Counted from the stretch's first letter, positions 1-13,071 are shown. The stretch is DNA of 64,000 nucleotides from Brugia malayi (GCF_000002995.4 NW_025062479.1:836001-900000); one strand, 5' to 3'. Program-made: numbers and translations. The notes: generated by a model not told the origin, from the letters alone.

Positions 1-1360
1 TTAAGCTGATAATTACCCAAAATCAATCAAATAAAATGAAAAAGTAAGACAAAAGCAACAATGAATGCCAACAGAGATGGCTCATAAAAAATGTTTGACA
101 AGCATTGACAGGGTAAAAGGGTACGAGAGTTATTGTACTTCAACTACATATAAATCACATGTACTTACCCCTACCTTAACAATGATTCAAACAGCTGCAA
201 AATAACGAGAAACAATTTCGAGTACTTTTTTTTTTATTATTTCGAGTATTTTTTTTTTCTCCCTCCTAACATCGAGCCTGCAATTATCAATTTGTTGTCA
301 AAAAAAAACGAGAACTAATGAAACTACGAGCTTCTTATATGTGGGAAATATAAATTTCTCCTATAAATTCTGTTGTAGATATTCTTGAGAATCTGTCCAA
401 CTGGAAACTTGTTGAAAAGCATAATGCAATACCTAATCTTTTGAAGCATAGAAAAATAACAACATGCACCACTTCCAAAACATTTCAAATGTAAAGGATA
501 ATTGAGAAAAAAAAAAAAAAAAAGAAAAAACAAGGAAGAGAGAATAGAGAGATATTTACTGCTTTAAATTAGCAAGAATAGAATTTTCAAGCTCCAAAGG
601 ATTCGTCCTTTGGAATGAACTCTTCTAAATATTATTTCCTATTTTCCTTGTTCCACTTTTTCTTTTTTTTCCCTTTTTTTTTTTTATCCAACAGTGACTT
701 CATTTCTTACTCAAGAAAGTACGACACATTATTTTTTTTTTTCCCTTAATCACTTAAAGATTAAAAAAAAGAAAAAAAAAAGTTCCTCTGATTACATTTC
801 GGAAAATTTTTGAAATTAATCACAGAGATGAAAGAAAGATGATCCAATCCTTACTGTCAAAATGATTATCCATTTTGTTCAAATGCTATTTTTGTATGAA
901 CTAAATGATCATTCTCCAAATGCCGCCACCAAAAATAGAACAAATATCTCCTTTCTCTTTTTTTTTTCACCGCCTTTTCATCCCATTACCATATTATAGA
1001 TCATAAAAGATTAAGATTTATCCTACTCCTCTCTAACAGATAATTCTCGGGTTTTTGTTGCAAAATTTTATAAGCCAAATAATATGTATATATATATATA
1101 TTTTATTGAAATGTACGACAGGAAGAATATAGGAATACAAAAGTAATGTAGTGATGGGACAGGAAAAAGTTTGAATGATTGAATGAAGAAGCAAAACAGA
1201 AAGGATGAAAGAGAAAAAACATTGGAATGAATGGAAACGGAAAGAGGTGACGAAGACAAATGTCAATTTTGCTGAACTGTTTTCGTTTTCCTTTTCTTGT
1301 AAATTTCAAATGGATATTTTCATATGCGTGTACACATGTCCTCTTTCTCCCTCCCTCTAC

Positions 1361-1452
1361 ATATATATTTATGTGTGTGTGTACGTGTATGTATGTATGT
1401 ATATGTATGTGTGTGTATGTGGCTGTGGATACACGTATGTACGTACGTATAC
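1361..1452. repeat. TG/TATG microsatellite
   Basis: Alternating TG, TATG and ACGT units form an imperfect purine-pyrimidine repeat. Open frames through it (runs of V, C, Y and M) are artefacts of the repeat. Confidence 0.85.
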
Positions 1453-1598
1453 ATTAAAATGATATTTTTGGGAAAAAAAAAGCAGAAATTAAAAAGAATA
1501 GTTGAAGCATTTTACATTTTAGAAAGGGCAACGATCAATGTTGAATTGAGAAAATAAAATCCAAAAAGAAAAAAAAAAAACTACCCTATAACTAATGA

Positions 1599-1698
1599 TT
1601 ACTACTACTATTACCATCATCATCATTGCCATCACTATTATCATCATCATCATTATTATTATTATCAGTAGCAGCAGCAGCAGCAGCAGCACGATCAC
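1599..1698. repeat. Compound trinucleotide repeat
   Basis: ACT, ATC and ATT triplets are followed by about six to seven uninterrupted CAG/GCA triplets at roughly 1669-1691. Minus-strand open frames here are poly-M/poly-I/poly-L and are not considered coding. Confidence 0.85.
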
Positions 1699-2164
1699 TA
1701 CCACATAACCAATCAAGGATTTCAATTCTCTGGTTCTAACTACTTTACCCTACCCGTCTCCATTTTCTACCACCTTTTCCCCTCCGATCATTTTCATTCC
1801 CCTCCCCTTACCTTCTTTAAGCAAACAATCTGCTTCTCCCTCTCTACCACCTCCCTATCATCATATCTACTTTTCAATAGAGATACTTCGACCGGTTCCG
1901 GAATGCATCATCAATTGCTAGAAATGGTTGCTTCCCGACTTTATTCGGATAGTTTATTTCTCCGACAATTCTACCATTCACATTTTGCAATCATTTTCAT
2001 TAGCCGGATTTTTTACTCTCATATAACCGATCCTATTCGAGGATACTTCTTTCACTGTAAATTCATTGCTTCTAATTTGTTCTTTACTTACTTCTTCGAA
2101 TTTCCTCTCTTCCTCTTCCATCCTGTAACCTCCTATTTTTACATTTTTTCTTCAAATATTGTTT

Positions 2165-2226
2165 ACATACACACACACACACACATACATACATATAGAT
2201 ATGTGCATACATACATACATATATGC
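2165..2226. repeat. CA/CATA microsatellite
   Basis: An (AC)n run passes into CATA units. Open frames on both strands overlap it as low-complexity HTHT or YVCM strings. Confidence 0.85.
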
Positions 2227-3293
2227 ACTTTGCTATTTTTTATTTTGCCGTATTTTTTACTTTTGGTAAACATAATGGTAACATCAGCAAGACGATAGTT
2301 GTGAGGAAGAATTAAGTTAATTGGGAAGAGAAGAGAAGAGAGCTTGTCGTTTTGCAGTAAGTTTTTGTTGCGAATAAAAAAAAGTATGCATGCATGCATT
2401 TCAATTCTTAGTAATAAATCACATATTGATGCACTGTTTCATCGGAATTTTATGACATCCAGGATGGATTTTGAATATTTCCAAGATATTTCTCAGGGGT
2501 TTATTTTCCTCTCAAAAATATAAAGAGCAATACAAGGTAACTATGCCTACATTTAAATCCGGAATTATCATTACCGAGGAAAAATTGACCACCAATATTT
2601 TCACTAGCATGTGTTGCATGCATAACTTGACATATTTTTATAATCGAAGCTATTATTTCATTCTTTTTTAAACCTGAATGTAGCAAGAATTCCAGAACGG
2701 CATGGAAGAGAAATTTGGAATAGAAACATTTATCCTTCAATTTCATAAAACCATCAACAATGAGAATGCGTTCGTTCATAAAACAGCGAAATATACAAGG
2801 AGAACGATTATAGTATAAGGATATATCGTATATCATCAACATTGCACAGAGATATTACATTTTCAAATATCAAGTTTACATGTAATGAACAGAGATGTCA
2901 GTTTACTGTTTGTTAAGCAGTAAATCTAAAACCGTGATAGTCAGAAAAATACATACAGTATAAGCAATCTTGGAAATTCCCAGAAATTCGAAAAAAGCGA
3001 AACAATGATATGAAGGCAAAGAATAACGATGAAGCAAGAATAATGGAGCATATACACAGATATAAGTTGGAAAAACAAAAGCCAACAGTTTTAAAAACTG
3101 AGATCAGATGAGAGTGATTTAACCATATTATGAAATTTCTACACAGAAGTAGTTGTATGAGGAACGGAACAGTAAAACAAACGAGCTTTTAAAAAGAAAC
3201 ATAGTGTCATCAGATTCCATAAGTTTATGTCGGAATGTAAACTGATAAATGCAATTTAAGGAAAGCTGAACAAATAAATGGAAGAACGGTGCA

Positions 3294-5185
3294 TCATTTT
3301 AATAACAACTCAACGCTTGCACTCAATGTACAAATACTGTTAATGTATATAGCACCTAACTGCGAGAAAAGGAATTTTTTAACTTTTTCTGATGTGATTT
3401 AACACTAATTCCTTTTGAATAATGGTAACCAGAACTGGAGCAGTTGTACGACATCCGGCTTTTACGTACCGATCGAAATATGAGAACTGCCAGTACCAAA
3501 AGGAGAAACTAAATTGGATTTGATAAGCAGTAAATCCAGAAACCTTACAATCTATTTAAATTTAATTATCGAACTGCATGGAACTTGAACATTTACGTTG
3601 AAAACTCGACTTTTAAAGGCATTACATAGAACGTTGCCGCATAATCTTTCTAAATCGTTGAGTATTTAAAAACGAAAAGTGTCTTTAAAGAACATGATTG
3701 TGATCAAGGATGAAGGAAGCTTTTTCGACAGATTAAATAAAAACTTTTTACCTCAATGCAAATGAAGACTAAAGCAATGTAGGCCACAATTTTAATTTCT
3801 TCAAAGATCCAATTCGCATAAACATCACTGCAACCCTGAAAAAACCGCAAAATAATTTATTCCTTTTGCTAAAGAGAAATTAGACGTTTTTGAAAATTAC
3901 TCAAATTGAAAAAAATGCAAAGACTCGTTACAAATCGGTGACATGAATTTTTTATCCATAAACAAAAAATTAAAAATCCTACCTGTTGGAACCAAAACTC
4001 CCAATTTTCTTTGTCTTTACCGCAACCCATCGAAGAATTATGATTGAAATAAAGTTTATTGCAACAACTATCAGGAACGTAAGAACTGTTTGACCACTTT
4101 TGATCATCAAACCAATCTGCCGGACCATTTACACCGCAACAGAGAAACTACAAGATTTAGAAGCAATATGAAACAAAGACATTTAATTTGAAATTTCTTT
4201 TCTTTTGTATTAATCAATGCATTACATAAAACGAAAATTAGGCTTACCACTTTCTGCAAATTATCCCATGTCAATTGACTGCTCGTGAACACTTCCCCTT
4301 GATACTTTAAGCTTTGCTCCATTTCAATGCGGACACGTCGATAAATATCCGACTGGTAATTCAACGTAAGGATACTCACTACGAATTGAACAGCTAACAG
4401 AAGGCAGATGAAAAATATATACTGAAAGATGTCGTATTAAATAGTGTGTCCAAAACCATCACCATCAGTTTATAGTTTAACATCACCAAAAGAGATAGCA
4501 GTACAGTCTTCCAACTTTCAATTTTTGCGAATTAAATTTCAGCAGCATTAAATGAGGAAAAGATTTCTATGAACCATGGAATTCTTCAATTCAAACAACT
4601 TACGGCAAGCAAAAGTAAGCGCGATTCAATCCATACTCCCAAACAACCAACAAATGTAATGATAATCACTGTAAGTCCAGCCGCAATACATAAGCCTACC
4701 GCAGAAAGAGTACCATAAGATGATGGAATAAGATCTACATATGTCTGCTTTGTTACATAAGACCACAAGCCGATCAGTAAGGAACCGAAACCAAGAACCT
4801 GAAATATTAAAATTAACTTCTGATTACCAATACTTTTTAAGCAGGCAGCATAATGTGCCTCCAATGATGGAGAATATGATTTAAAATCTGTAACGAACAC
4901 AGAATGACATTTTAAAAAAGAACAGCTATTCTAATCAACATATCTTGCCTAATCCAACCGATGATCAGGATGCACTTACAATATGTTATAACTGATTCTG
5001 AAAATTGATTCCGAAAATCGCCAACCAAATATGTAACAAATATCAAGTACCACTGAACTAGATGCAATTAAGAAATATGAAAATGTTAAAATTATTGGTT
5101 TATACAAAATACTAACCCAAAAGATCGTATTGAAAGAGAAAAATGCTCGTTTTTGAGCACTGCGACTGAGTAAATGAGATGTCAT
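3294..5185 (-). CDS. Tetraspanin, six exons, 250 aa
   Basis: Four-pass membrane organiser of the tetraspanin family. Minus-strand exons, all phase 0: 5185-5117, 4798-4604, 4421-4248, 4147-3983, 3835-3752, 3359-3294 (stop TGA). The first junction reads FNTIFW/VLGFGSLLIGLW, a typical TM1. TM2 and TM3 fall near residues 56-79 and 87-106. The large extracellular loop carries the hallmark CCG (149-151), a PDSCC motif, a GCG and a final GC, giving six cysteines and two N-x-S sites. TM4 (about 216-240) keeps the acidic residue at the exon 5/6 joint. Length is usual for the family. The last exon is short (21 codons) and is the least certain, but it has a strong TTCTCGCAG acceptor and the correct phase. 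A poly-T/CAG acceptor lies 17 nt before the ATG. The N-terminal palmitoylated cysteines usual before TM1 are not obvious. The gene is divergent from rho-1. Confidence 0.9.
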
Positions 5186-5201
5186 ATTATCGAACAAAAA
5201 G

Positions 5202-5214
5202 TCTGAAAAAAAAA
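5202..5214 (-). promoter_or_regulatory. Probable trans-splice acceptor of the tetraspanin gene
   Basis: On the minus strand a long T-run ends in CAG immediately before position 5202, 17 nt upstream of the tetraspanin ATG. This fits a spliced-leader acceptor. A cis intron in the 5' UTR would look the same. Confidence 0.5.
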
Positions 5215-6156
5215 AGACTTATACACAATTTACTAATTTAAGATCCCGACATATTATTTCAAACACATAACTTATCAACTTGATCATATACGCTATCACC
5301 TGAGATATATAATCAATCAGTTGAAGCATGTGATTTGCTTTCTCGAATTAGAAATTAGAAAAAAGTCACTCCTTCAAATTCATAACAAACTTATGAGATA
5401 AAAGCAGCACCCAAAGACAAATCAAACCCATTTCAGGAACAAAACCACAAATCACCGCGCAGATCGTAACAACAACCGAACTGATTCAGCGGCCTTATTA
5501 GACTTGCGTGAAATATGAACTGTTCGGATAAAACATGTTCAATAGAGTGTTTACGTTCATTGAATTGTTTATTCGTTTCACTTTTGTTATCTTTATCACA
5601 TTTAAATTGGATAAATGTGATCCATTTTTTTTTTCCAAGTTATATATTTTGAAATTAAGTTTACGAATAACATTTACTCGTTCATTGTAGTGCATTGATT
5701 ACAGATGAACTCTTATCACATACCAATATTGATTTTTTCATGTAAAAGACCTTAGCATACGTACTAAAAATTTAGCTAACAATGGGTTGAAGTGAAATAA
5801 GCCCAGCCAGAATTAGCTCATAGTTTAGCATATTCTAAACTTTCATTTCAACCATAATATTAGCAAGTTAATTTGACATTGTTCTAAATATCGAATCTCG
5901 TTTTTTTGATGTCATTATTATGCACAAAAATGAAAATTTGTAAAGGATGGGCTTTTTAAGTTAACTACTCGATAGTTATTCAATTTTTATTGATTACGAA
6001 GGGTCGGTTAAGTATGGGTGGGTGGTGTTAGTGATGAATTCCTAAGGATCCGCGGAAATTGCATAGACGGAAAGCGTTGCAAAGTTGGGAGGACCGTAGA
6101 ATATTTAATTAGTTCTGTGGGGTGTTGGTGGTATGGTTTTTTCTGGTTTTGCGAGA

Positions 6157-6175
6157 GGGAAAGGGGAAGGGAGGG
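6157..6175 (+). promoter_or_regulatory. G-quadruplex-type tract upstream of rho-1
   Basis: GGGAAAGGGGAAGGGAGGG has four G-runs with loops of 3, 2 and 1 nt. It lies on the coding strand about 240 nt before the rho-1 ATG. It fits the standard intramolecular quadruplex pattern. Function is inferred only. Confidence 0.5.
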
Positions 6176-6417
6176 TGAGAAAGGTTTCCAGTAGTTTTAG
6201 GAGAGGATTTCCGTTTTTTTTTCTAATTGAACTCCCTATGGGTGGGACTTTTTGGAACTCTTTGAGAATGAGATTTGCTTACAGGAACGGATCTGTACAT
6301 CTTCGAAGTTAGAATAACTTATGTTGTTTGTTTTATATTTAGTGAAATTGGCCATTGTATTTAATTTCTTATCAGCTACATTAGCCATTATTTCGTTGCA
6401 GACTTCAAGGCGTGTTA

Positions 6418-7272
6418 ATGGCTGCTATTCGTAAAAAATTGGTCATCGTTGGTGATGGCGCTTGCGGTGAGTCATCATTTTAAATGCATGAAGGGTTTGC
6501 AATCTAGTTTTACACAAAATAAAGTGACTTAAGACAATTCCAGATTTAGTTTAAGGGTCTAAATAAGCAAGGTTTTAATTTAATTTCTGGTGCAATGGAG
6601 GTGTAGGAACTTAAAAATCCCTTCTGGTAACTGCTGTTCATAGTTCAAAAGGAGCTACAGGAAGCATTATTTAGGATATTTAATCAACTATGAAATACAC
6701 TATTATCTTCACCAATTTTATATGCAGAGTAATGTGTTTCAGGCAAAACTTGCCTTTTAATCGTGTTCAGTAAGGATCAGTTCCCAGATGTTTATGTACC
6801 AACGGTGTTTGAAAATTATGTTGCAGATATTGAAGTGGACGGGAAACAGGTGAGTTGTTTGCTCTGTAACACTTTCAAATCTTTGGTATATATATGTTTA
6901 GTTCTGTGTTAGGTGCGACTAAATATGCCGTCAGTTTAACAAATTTTAGACTTGTGGTTAATTAAAGTGCGGATGTTTTTTTCACAGTCTTCTGAAGCGA
7001 GATTATTGTTGCATTGAAATGTGTTTTATTTCGCTTAGGTTTCAGGTGGAACTAGCTTTGTGGGATACCGCGGGCCAAGAAGATTATGATCGATTAAGAC
7101 CACTCAGTTATCCGGATACTGATGTAATCTTGATGTGTTTTAGCATTGATTCACCGGACTCGTTAGAAAACATTCCAGAAAAGTGGACACCTGAGGTACG
7201 CATCTAACAGTGAAAGCTACTACTGAAATAATTTTTTCATGACACAAAAAAAAAAAAAAAAAAAAAATTTTG

Positions 7273-7305
<33 letters not shown>

Positions 7306-8053
7306 AAAAATTGGATGAACGTAGGACACGTTTACACGGTAATGCTTTGCCATTGTCACTGCATGGCGTAAGGTTTATTTGAATTTATGCTTCCAAAAAT
7401 TTATTTCTAGTTCATATGACTTGTATAATGTTATGGTGACATGGGATAAGGTTTGCCATAAATTGGGGAATGGCAGGTTCAAATAGCTTTATTTTCTTGG
7501 TAATATGCATATTTTATTTTAGGTGCGTCATTTTTGCCCAAATGTTCCAATAATTTTGGTTGGTAATAAGAAAGACCTACGCAACGACCCACAGATGGTA
7601 CGTGAATTAGCGAAGATGAAACAGGAACCAGTACGTCCGGAACAAGGCCGTGCAATAGCTGAACAGATCGGTGCCTTCGCATATTTGGAATGTTCTGCAA
7701 AAACAAAGGATGTCAGTTCATTTTCTAAATTAATAGTTTCAAATAATTCTATCTTACTGAATGTCACATGAGAAAATGCGATAATAAGTAGCATCAAACA
7801 TATTTTGGAAAGCATTAATCAATACTCACAAAATACTGCCATAGATTCAAGATATATTACCGATTTGGTTGATCCAAACTTCGAAGTTAAATTACGTCGA
7901 CCTAAACAACTAATGGATTAAAATGTGAAACGATTCTGTTATTTAGTGGAAAATTTCTTCTATCATTTTCAGGGAATCCGAGAAGTGTTCGAAAAAGCAA
8001 CGCAGGCTGCATTGCAGCAAAAGAAAAAGAAAAAGAAATGTGTCATTCTTTGA
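6418..8053 (+). CDS. rho-1: Rho GTPase RHO-1 (RhoA orthologue), 191 aa
   Basis: Small GTPase that switches actomyosin contractility, cytokinesis and cell polarity at the plasma membrane. Exons: 6418-6466, 6743-6849, 7046-7195, 7523-7711, 7973-8053, phases 1,0,0,0. Visible motifs: P-loop GDGACGKT (residues 12-19), effector loop with Y34 and T37, DTAGQE with the catalytic Q63, NKKD (117-120), the Rho insert helix after about 123, ECSAK, then a polylysine tail and the prenylation box CVIL, whose terminal Leu predicts geranylgeranylation. The ATG follows a TTGCAG acceptor by 16 nt, consistent with a trans-spliced leader. All key residues are present, so the gene looks fully functional. The C-terminal [17 protein letters not shown] with a lysine tail is the nematode RHO-1 type, which is why the symbol is assigned here and not to the second copy. 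Confidence 0.97.
7243..7311. repeat. Long interrupted poly-A tract in rho-1 intron 3
   Basis: Three A-runs interrupted by TTTTG and single G lie just downstream of exon 3. Run lengths are prone to sequencing error. It does not affect the reading frame because it is intronic. Confidence 0.8.
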
Positions 8054-8568
8054 ACTCACTATAGTTTCTTCAGTTGATCTTGTTTCTGTATGAGATGTGA
8101 AAACTAGGTGGATTCAAAGATTGCACACTGTTATTTTTTGATAGGGAAGGAAATGAGGTAGAGGAAGGAAGAACAGATCATCTTACTTCATAATTAATCT
8201 ATTAAAAAATATTGTTAACCATTACTGTTCGGCGGTCTGCCTTTGTCAGTAATTAATCTCTTACCATTGTTCAAGAGATGCTCTATAATTATTACTGATG
8301 AATGACAAGCTTCCAAAAGGAATAATAAGGTATCGTTCGTTCTGCACTTTGCGTTATATGTTATCATCTAACAATTGAAAAAAAAAAAAAAAAAAAACAT
8401 TCCAACGGTGAGCCTCACTTCATTTAGCATAAACATATAGTGTGCACAGTGTTTTTTATTTTTTACGTTGTTGAAAATTTTAATTATTATCGGACTTCAT
8501 CATGCTGATACTCTGCCCGATTTTGATCACTGTTGTTTAATACTGTTATCGTTATTGTTGCATCGCTT

Positions 8569-8604
<36 letters not shown>

Positions 8605-8670
8605 AGATCCAGAAAATATCCTTTGTTGTTAAGATGAAGAGTTATTCACTGTTATTTATAGGGAATGTGT

Positions 8671-8676
8671 AATAAA
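8671..8676 (+). terminator. Candidate poly-A signal of rho-1
   Basis: AATAAA on the plus strand about 620 nt after the rho-1 stop codon, within otherwise gene-free 3' sequence. Earlier A-rich variants exist, so the true cleavage site is uncertain. Confidence 0.4.
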
Positions 8677-8941
8677 TTAGTCCACTGCAATTGTTGTGTA
8701 CGTTTTTTCTTGTGAACAGGCGTTGAAGTAAACATTAGGCCAAATATTTTAGGAAAATATTTCCTAATTATTCAGGTGTCATACAGTATTTAAAATGGCG
8801 TTGTTGATATGGTGTGAAATTAGTGATTTATTTTCTGAATAATACATATGGTGTAATAAATTTGTAGAGAATGGTGTGGGAGGTAGTGGGAGGAGGAGTT
8901 GTGTTTTCTACAAATCACTTTGCAGGATTACATAATGCTAA

Positions 8942-9088
8942 AGAAATTTATGGATCCTAAGAAAAGGCTCAGATGATGATGATGATGAGTTATTCGCAGC
9001 TGGTATAAAAGATGAAAAACGATGTCGAGGTGATTTCCCGGAAGGTGATGGAAGCAGCTGTGGAAAATTTTTCAAACATACTGTTTAA
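8942..9088 (+). other. Unassigned 48-codon open frame with acidic run
   Basis: A frame without its own ATG encodes a GSDDDDDELFAAG segment followed by a charged, mixed-composition tail ending at TAA (9086-9088). Its composition is more protein-like than the surrounding DNA. An AG dinucleotide before the GCTCAG at about 8967 could act as an acceptor. No upstream exon, start or homologue was recognised. It may be a gene remnant, an alternative 3' exon or chance. Confidence 0.2.
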
Positions 9089-10887
9089 ATGAATAATTCT
9101 CCCAGCAAACGTTTTATGGAACTGTTCTGTTGGTCATTTCGTCCTTTTATTCGTCTTTTTTTTTTTTTTTTTGTTTTTCTGTGTTAAAATAAACACTTTT
9201 TTTTTCACTCATTCTTCTGTTTTCTTGTTTGATATTAAAAAAGCTTGATTTTTAATGCTAAATTTTAACTTTAATAATTTAAATATCATGCTAAGCACTA
9301 CTTTAATATCAACTGCTCTATCATGACAATTTATCTCATCATTAAAATGGAGAGGAATGATTAAATAGACGGTAGAATACATTTTTCATATATCATATGG
9401 TTTTATATAACCAAGATCAAACAACTATTCAAATTTAAATAAAAGTATAAATTGGATGAGAACGGTTGCTATTGAATGATCGTTTTGACAATTAACGAAT
9501 TGCATCACATTCAGTCAATGAGCAGTTCTGATGATTGAAAAATGCTGTAGCAATAATATATTTAGCGCTTAATTAGTGCATATAGCCATTTTGCTAGTTT
9601 GGTTCTTCTATTTACCCAACATAATAATTCTTTTCAATGATGTATCATCGATTATTCCATTAACAATAAAGCTTTATCTATTTCGGACATTTGGAAGCTT
9701 ACATTTTGTACTTTAGTTTTCGGTATTTAGATGATGGATAATGACATTTCTGTGTGTTTGTGTATGCGTAGATGTAATTCCAGTTAAAAGCATCAGTAAC
9801 CTGGACAACAGTTATTAGCAATAACTTCAATAACCAAAATTTTATAAGTCTGACAGATTGAAATCTTCCACAGCTTTCAATCGTGTTTTTTTTTTCCTTT
9901 CTTTTTTTTAAAAAAATGTAAATTCTAGCTAGATGGTTGTTGGGCAAAGAAAGCTTTTGCAACAAATCGAAATGTTCCAATAACAGATCACAGATACTGT
10001 AGTATTTGTAGTGAAATCGCAAAGATCAATGGTAATAAATTTGTTCGATCAATAGGGATTGATAATTTTCCATATCGACTAGACAAATCAAACAATAAAA
10101 TTGGATTCAGTGTTCTTTCTTAACAGCAATAAACTTACGAGAATGAATGATTCAGAAAAGTTAAGCGATATTTACTCACTGAAACAATATCTATCATTGT
10201 AGTAATACAACAAATATTTCAAAACGAAGAAGAACAAAAAAAAAAAAAAAAAAGAGAAAAACGTTTCATATAAAAATAAATGGAGGAAAAAAGAAAAGAA
10301 AATTACAAGAGCATTGATGAATTGGTCGTTATGGGACTGTGATTGGTGATTTATTCTTACACAACAAATTTTTTTTCATCTTTTAGTTCTCATCAATGAG
10401 ATTTTTTCATTCTTTTAGCATTATTGCTATTATTGTTTATGTTATTTCTTATTGTCGCAGTAATTTTATCTTTTCTTAATAAATGATTTCTGTTATAAGT
10501 TCAAAATGTAAATTAAATAAGATAATATTTGTATATCAATTAAAAAAGAAATTAGAAAATCATACAAAAGAAGAAACAATTTCCTACATTTGTATTTTGT
10601 CTTTTATTGATGGAATAAATGTCTTATTTTCTTTTTTTTTCTTTTCTATTTTCTTTTATTTAGCAGAAATTTTGTTTTGATAGCAAAAATTATAAAATAG
10701 AAACTAAAATGGTTGGTTGCTCGTTAATTCTTGATCTTGCCTATATATGCTTTCCTGTTTTTTTTTTTTTTTTTCCTCCTTCCATACAAATCACAAACTA
10801 CACAACCAAAATTTCTTATGCCTCTAATGAAATTTGAGAAAATTTTCATCTAAACAATTCATACTTTTCTCTCCTTTTCCACATTTC

Positions 10888-10943
10888 TTCATTCATTCAT
10901 TCATTCATTCATTCATTCATTCATTCATTCATTCATTCATTCA
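10888..10943. repeat. (TTCA)14 tetranucleotide microsatellite
   Basis: Fourteen uninterrupted TTCA units. The overlapping open frame with repeated SFIH is an artefact of the repeat. Confidence 0.95.
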
Positions 10944-12774
10944 TCATTTCATTTCGTTTCGTTTCATTTTATTTCGTCTTTTCTCTCATCTTTATTTCCT
11001 GCTAAAAAGCCACAATCGAAGTAGCTACGAATTTGCGGTATACATCTCTCTTTTCATCTTCTATTCAACTGCTATCTTAATCTCTCTTCCATGTGTGCAA
11101 ATTTCAAATGATCATTGATCGCTTATCAATGATTGTAAATTTCTAAAACTTTACAACCAAAAGATTATCCTAACCTCTCTTGTTTTTTTTTGTCTTGTTA
11201 GGTCAAGATTAAAAAGAGATATATTGAAGGATATCACACGGATCCAACAAAATGGTAATTAAAATTTTAAAGGACAACAAATTTCTTATTTCTAATTGAC
11301 CTCAGCAAATGTTTACAAAATATTCATCCGTCACATGAAAAGCTGAGATTACATTCTTTCGTATTATCCATAAAAAATATTTTTGCCCAACAAAGCTTAG
11401 TGCATAAATGGAATAAGCATTTGCATATGACAAAAATTTCTATCATAGTGGAAGTGTAAGCAACATTTCTAAAATTAGTCTGATAAGCTACACTGATAAG
11501 GAAGTCTAATAAGTCATCATAATTATAATCAATTGTTAATATAAATTTTTTTGTTACCAAATTTGTATCATTGTATTATTTCTCTATGATTTAAAGCTTT
11601 ATTTAAATTAATCTTAATGATTTAAGACAATTTTTGCAATAACTTTCCATTTCTTTCTTTTCGTTCTCTCTTTTTTTTTTCTCCCCCTTTCCCTTACCCA
11701 ATAAAATATATATTTCCTAAGTGCTATTTTTTCCCTCATCAAGACATATCATCAATTTTCTTCCAAATGTTCTCCTCAATTATTTCTTCTTAAGTCTTCA
11801 CAACGATTTTCAAACTAATCATACAGTAAACTTTCTCATTTTAAATTTTATTATATTTCTTTCATTGCTGTAAAATTACCAATTTTTTTTCTTTTTGTTT
11901 CCTTTTAAAGAAATCGTTTAACAAATTCTATAGTTTTATCAAATTTTCCTTTTCCTTTTCCTTTTTTTTTTTTTTTTTTTTTCATTATACTTCAACTTTC
12001 TAACTTTTAACTTGAATTTCTTGAGTTAAAGCATTAGCATATATATATATGTTAGCTTAGCTTAATTTTGCTTAATTCCGTAATTTCATGATATTTAATT
12101 TAAGAGAAAATGAAGCGGAATGTAATGCTCTTATTTGGAAGCTCATTATCATTTATGGCTAGTTGGTAAAGGATTGTGAGGAAGATTAAAAGATTGAATG
12201 AGAAGACTGGGAGAAGAAGGAGAATGGGAATGAAAAAAAAAAAAAAAAAATGAAAAATAAAAAAGAAGAGATGATAAAGAATTTAACAGGAAATACAACT
12301 GTTTATATATTAATGCGAATCTAATCTGAAACTAATCTTTCCATTTCGCTCTCTAACGAATCGCATAATCTTTTAGCAATTTCATAAAATTTCCATTTTT
12401 CACGCGTTCATCGAGAATTCATTGTTTTTACTCATCCACTAGTCTCTTATATTTGGCCATTCCATTTTCTTGCTACAATTATTCTCATCGATTCTTTAAC
12501 TTTCTTTCCTATATTATAAATTAGTTAATAAAAACAAAAAAAAAAAAAAAAAAATTAAATACAACATTGATATTTCAAGTAAAAATTAACTGATAATAAT
12601 CAGTCAGTAAAAGTTTCCTCATTTTATTTATTTAATTCATTTAAATTGTCAATTTATTATTGTTTCTGTTTTTTTTTTTTTTTTTTTTTTTGAATTTTTA
12701 GTTATACATAGCTGTAAATATTCGCATTTTGCTATAATATGAATGTATGCATGAAAATTTCAATTTTGGATTAT

Positions 12775-12823
12775 AAAATTTTTAGTTGTCCAAATCTATG
12801 GACAAAATTTTTAGTTGTCCAAA
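12775..12823. repeat. 20-bp direct repeat, 29-bp period
   Basis: AAAATTTTTAGTTGTCCAAA occurs identically at 12775-12794 and 12804-12823. The spacer creates a 7-bp inverted pair TTGTCCA / TGGACAA. It lies about 250 nt upstream of the second Rho gene. Confidence 0.8.
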
Positions 12824-13071
12824 AATACTTTCATTTATCGCTTTTTCTTTTTTATCACAAATACTGATTGTTTAAAACTATTCATATTGAGAGTGCTCTC
12901 TCTGTTTTATTTCGAGAATTTTCAAGACTGAATTGTTTAGAAATTCACGACATCTTTGTAATATGTTAAAATCATTTTATAGAAACGTCGTACTGAAATT
13001 AGTCTTCAAGCGATTTTTTTATTATCTAAAGCGAAATTTCTGGAGGGCGAATCAGCAATATTGAAACCGGT

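Larger units (their letters stand above)
1..3293. other. Intergenic DNA, no supported gene
   Basis: A/T-rich sequence with many poly-T and poly-A tracts (for example near 230-260, 500-530, 660-690) and three simple-sequence repeats listed separately. A plus-strand open frame at 1903-2298 runs into a CA/CATA repeat, has no splice context and resembles no family I recognise. The stretch around 1720-2110 is less homopolymeric than its surroundings but shows no coding signature I trust. The far right part is the downstream flank of the minus-strand tetraspanin gene. Confidence 0.6.
5186..6417. promoter_or_regulatory. Shared upstream region of divergent tetraspanin and rho-1
   Basis: About 1.2 kb separates the two divergent start codons. 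The half nearer rho-1 (about 6000-6280) is distinctly G-rich on the plus strand compared with the A/T-rich surroundings and contains a four-run G tract at 6157-6175. No clear TATA box is assigned. Minus-strand open frames in this stretch lack family features. Confidence 0.45.
8054..13071. other. Spacer between the two Rho genes
   Basis: About 5 kb holding the rho-1 3' flank, a (TTCA)14 array, many poly-T runs, one 20-bp direct repeat, and the open frame at 8942-9088. No further gene is supported on either strand. Confidence 0.6.

Noticed and set aside
1903..2298. 131-codon plus-strand open frame with hydrophobic stretches
   Set aside because: F/Y/H-rich composition typical of pyrimidine-rich noise, runs into a microsatellite, no splice context or recognised domain.
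10888..10943. Regular array that might be mistaken for a CRISPR-like or binding-site array
   Set aside because: Pure (TTCA)14 with no spacers; simple microsatellite in a eukaryotic genome.
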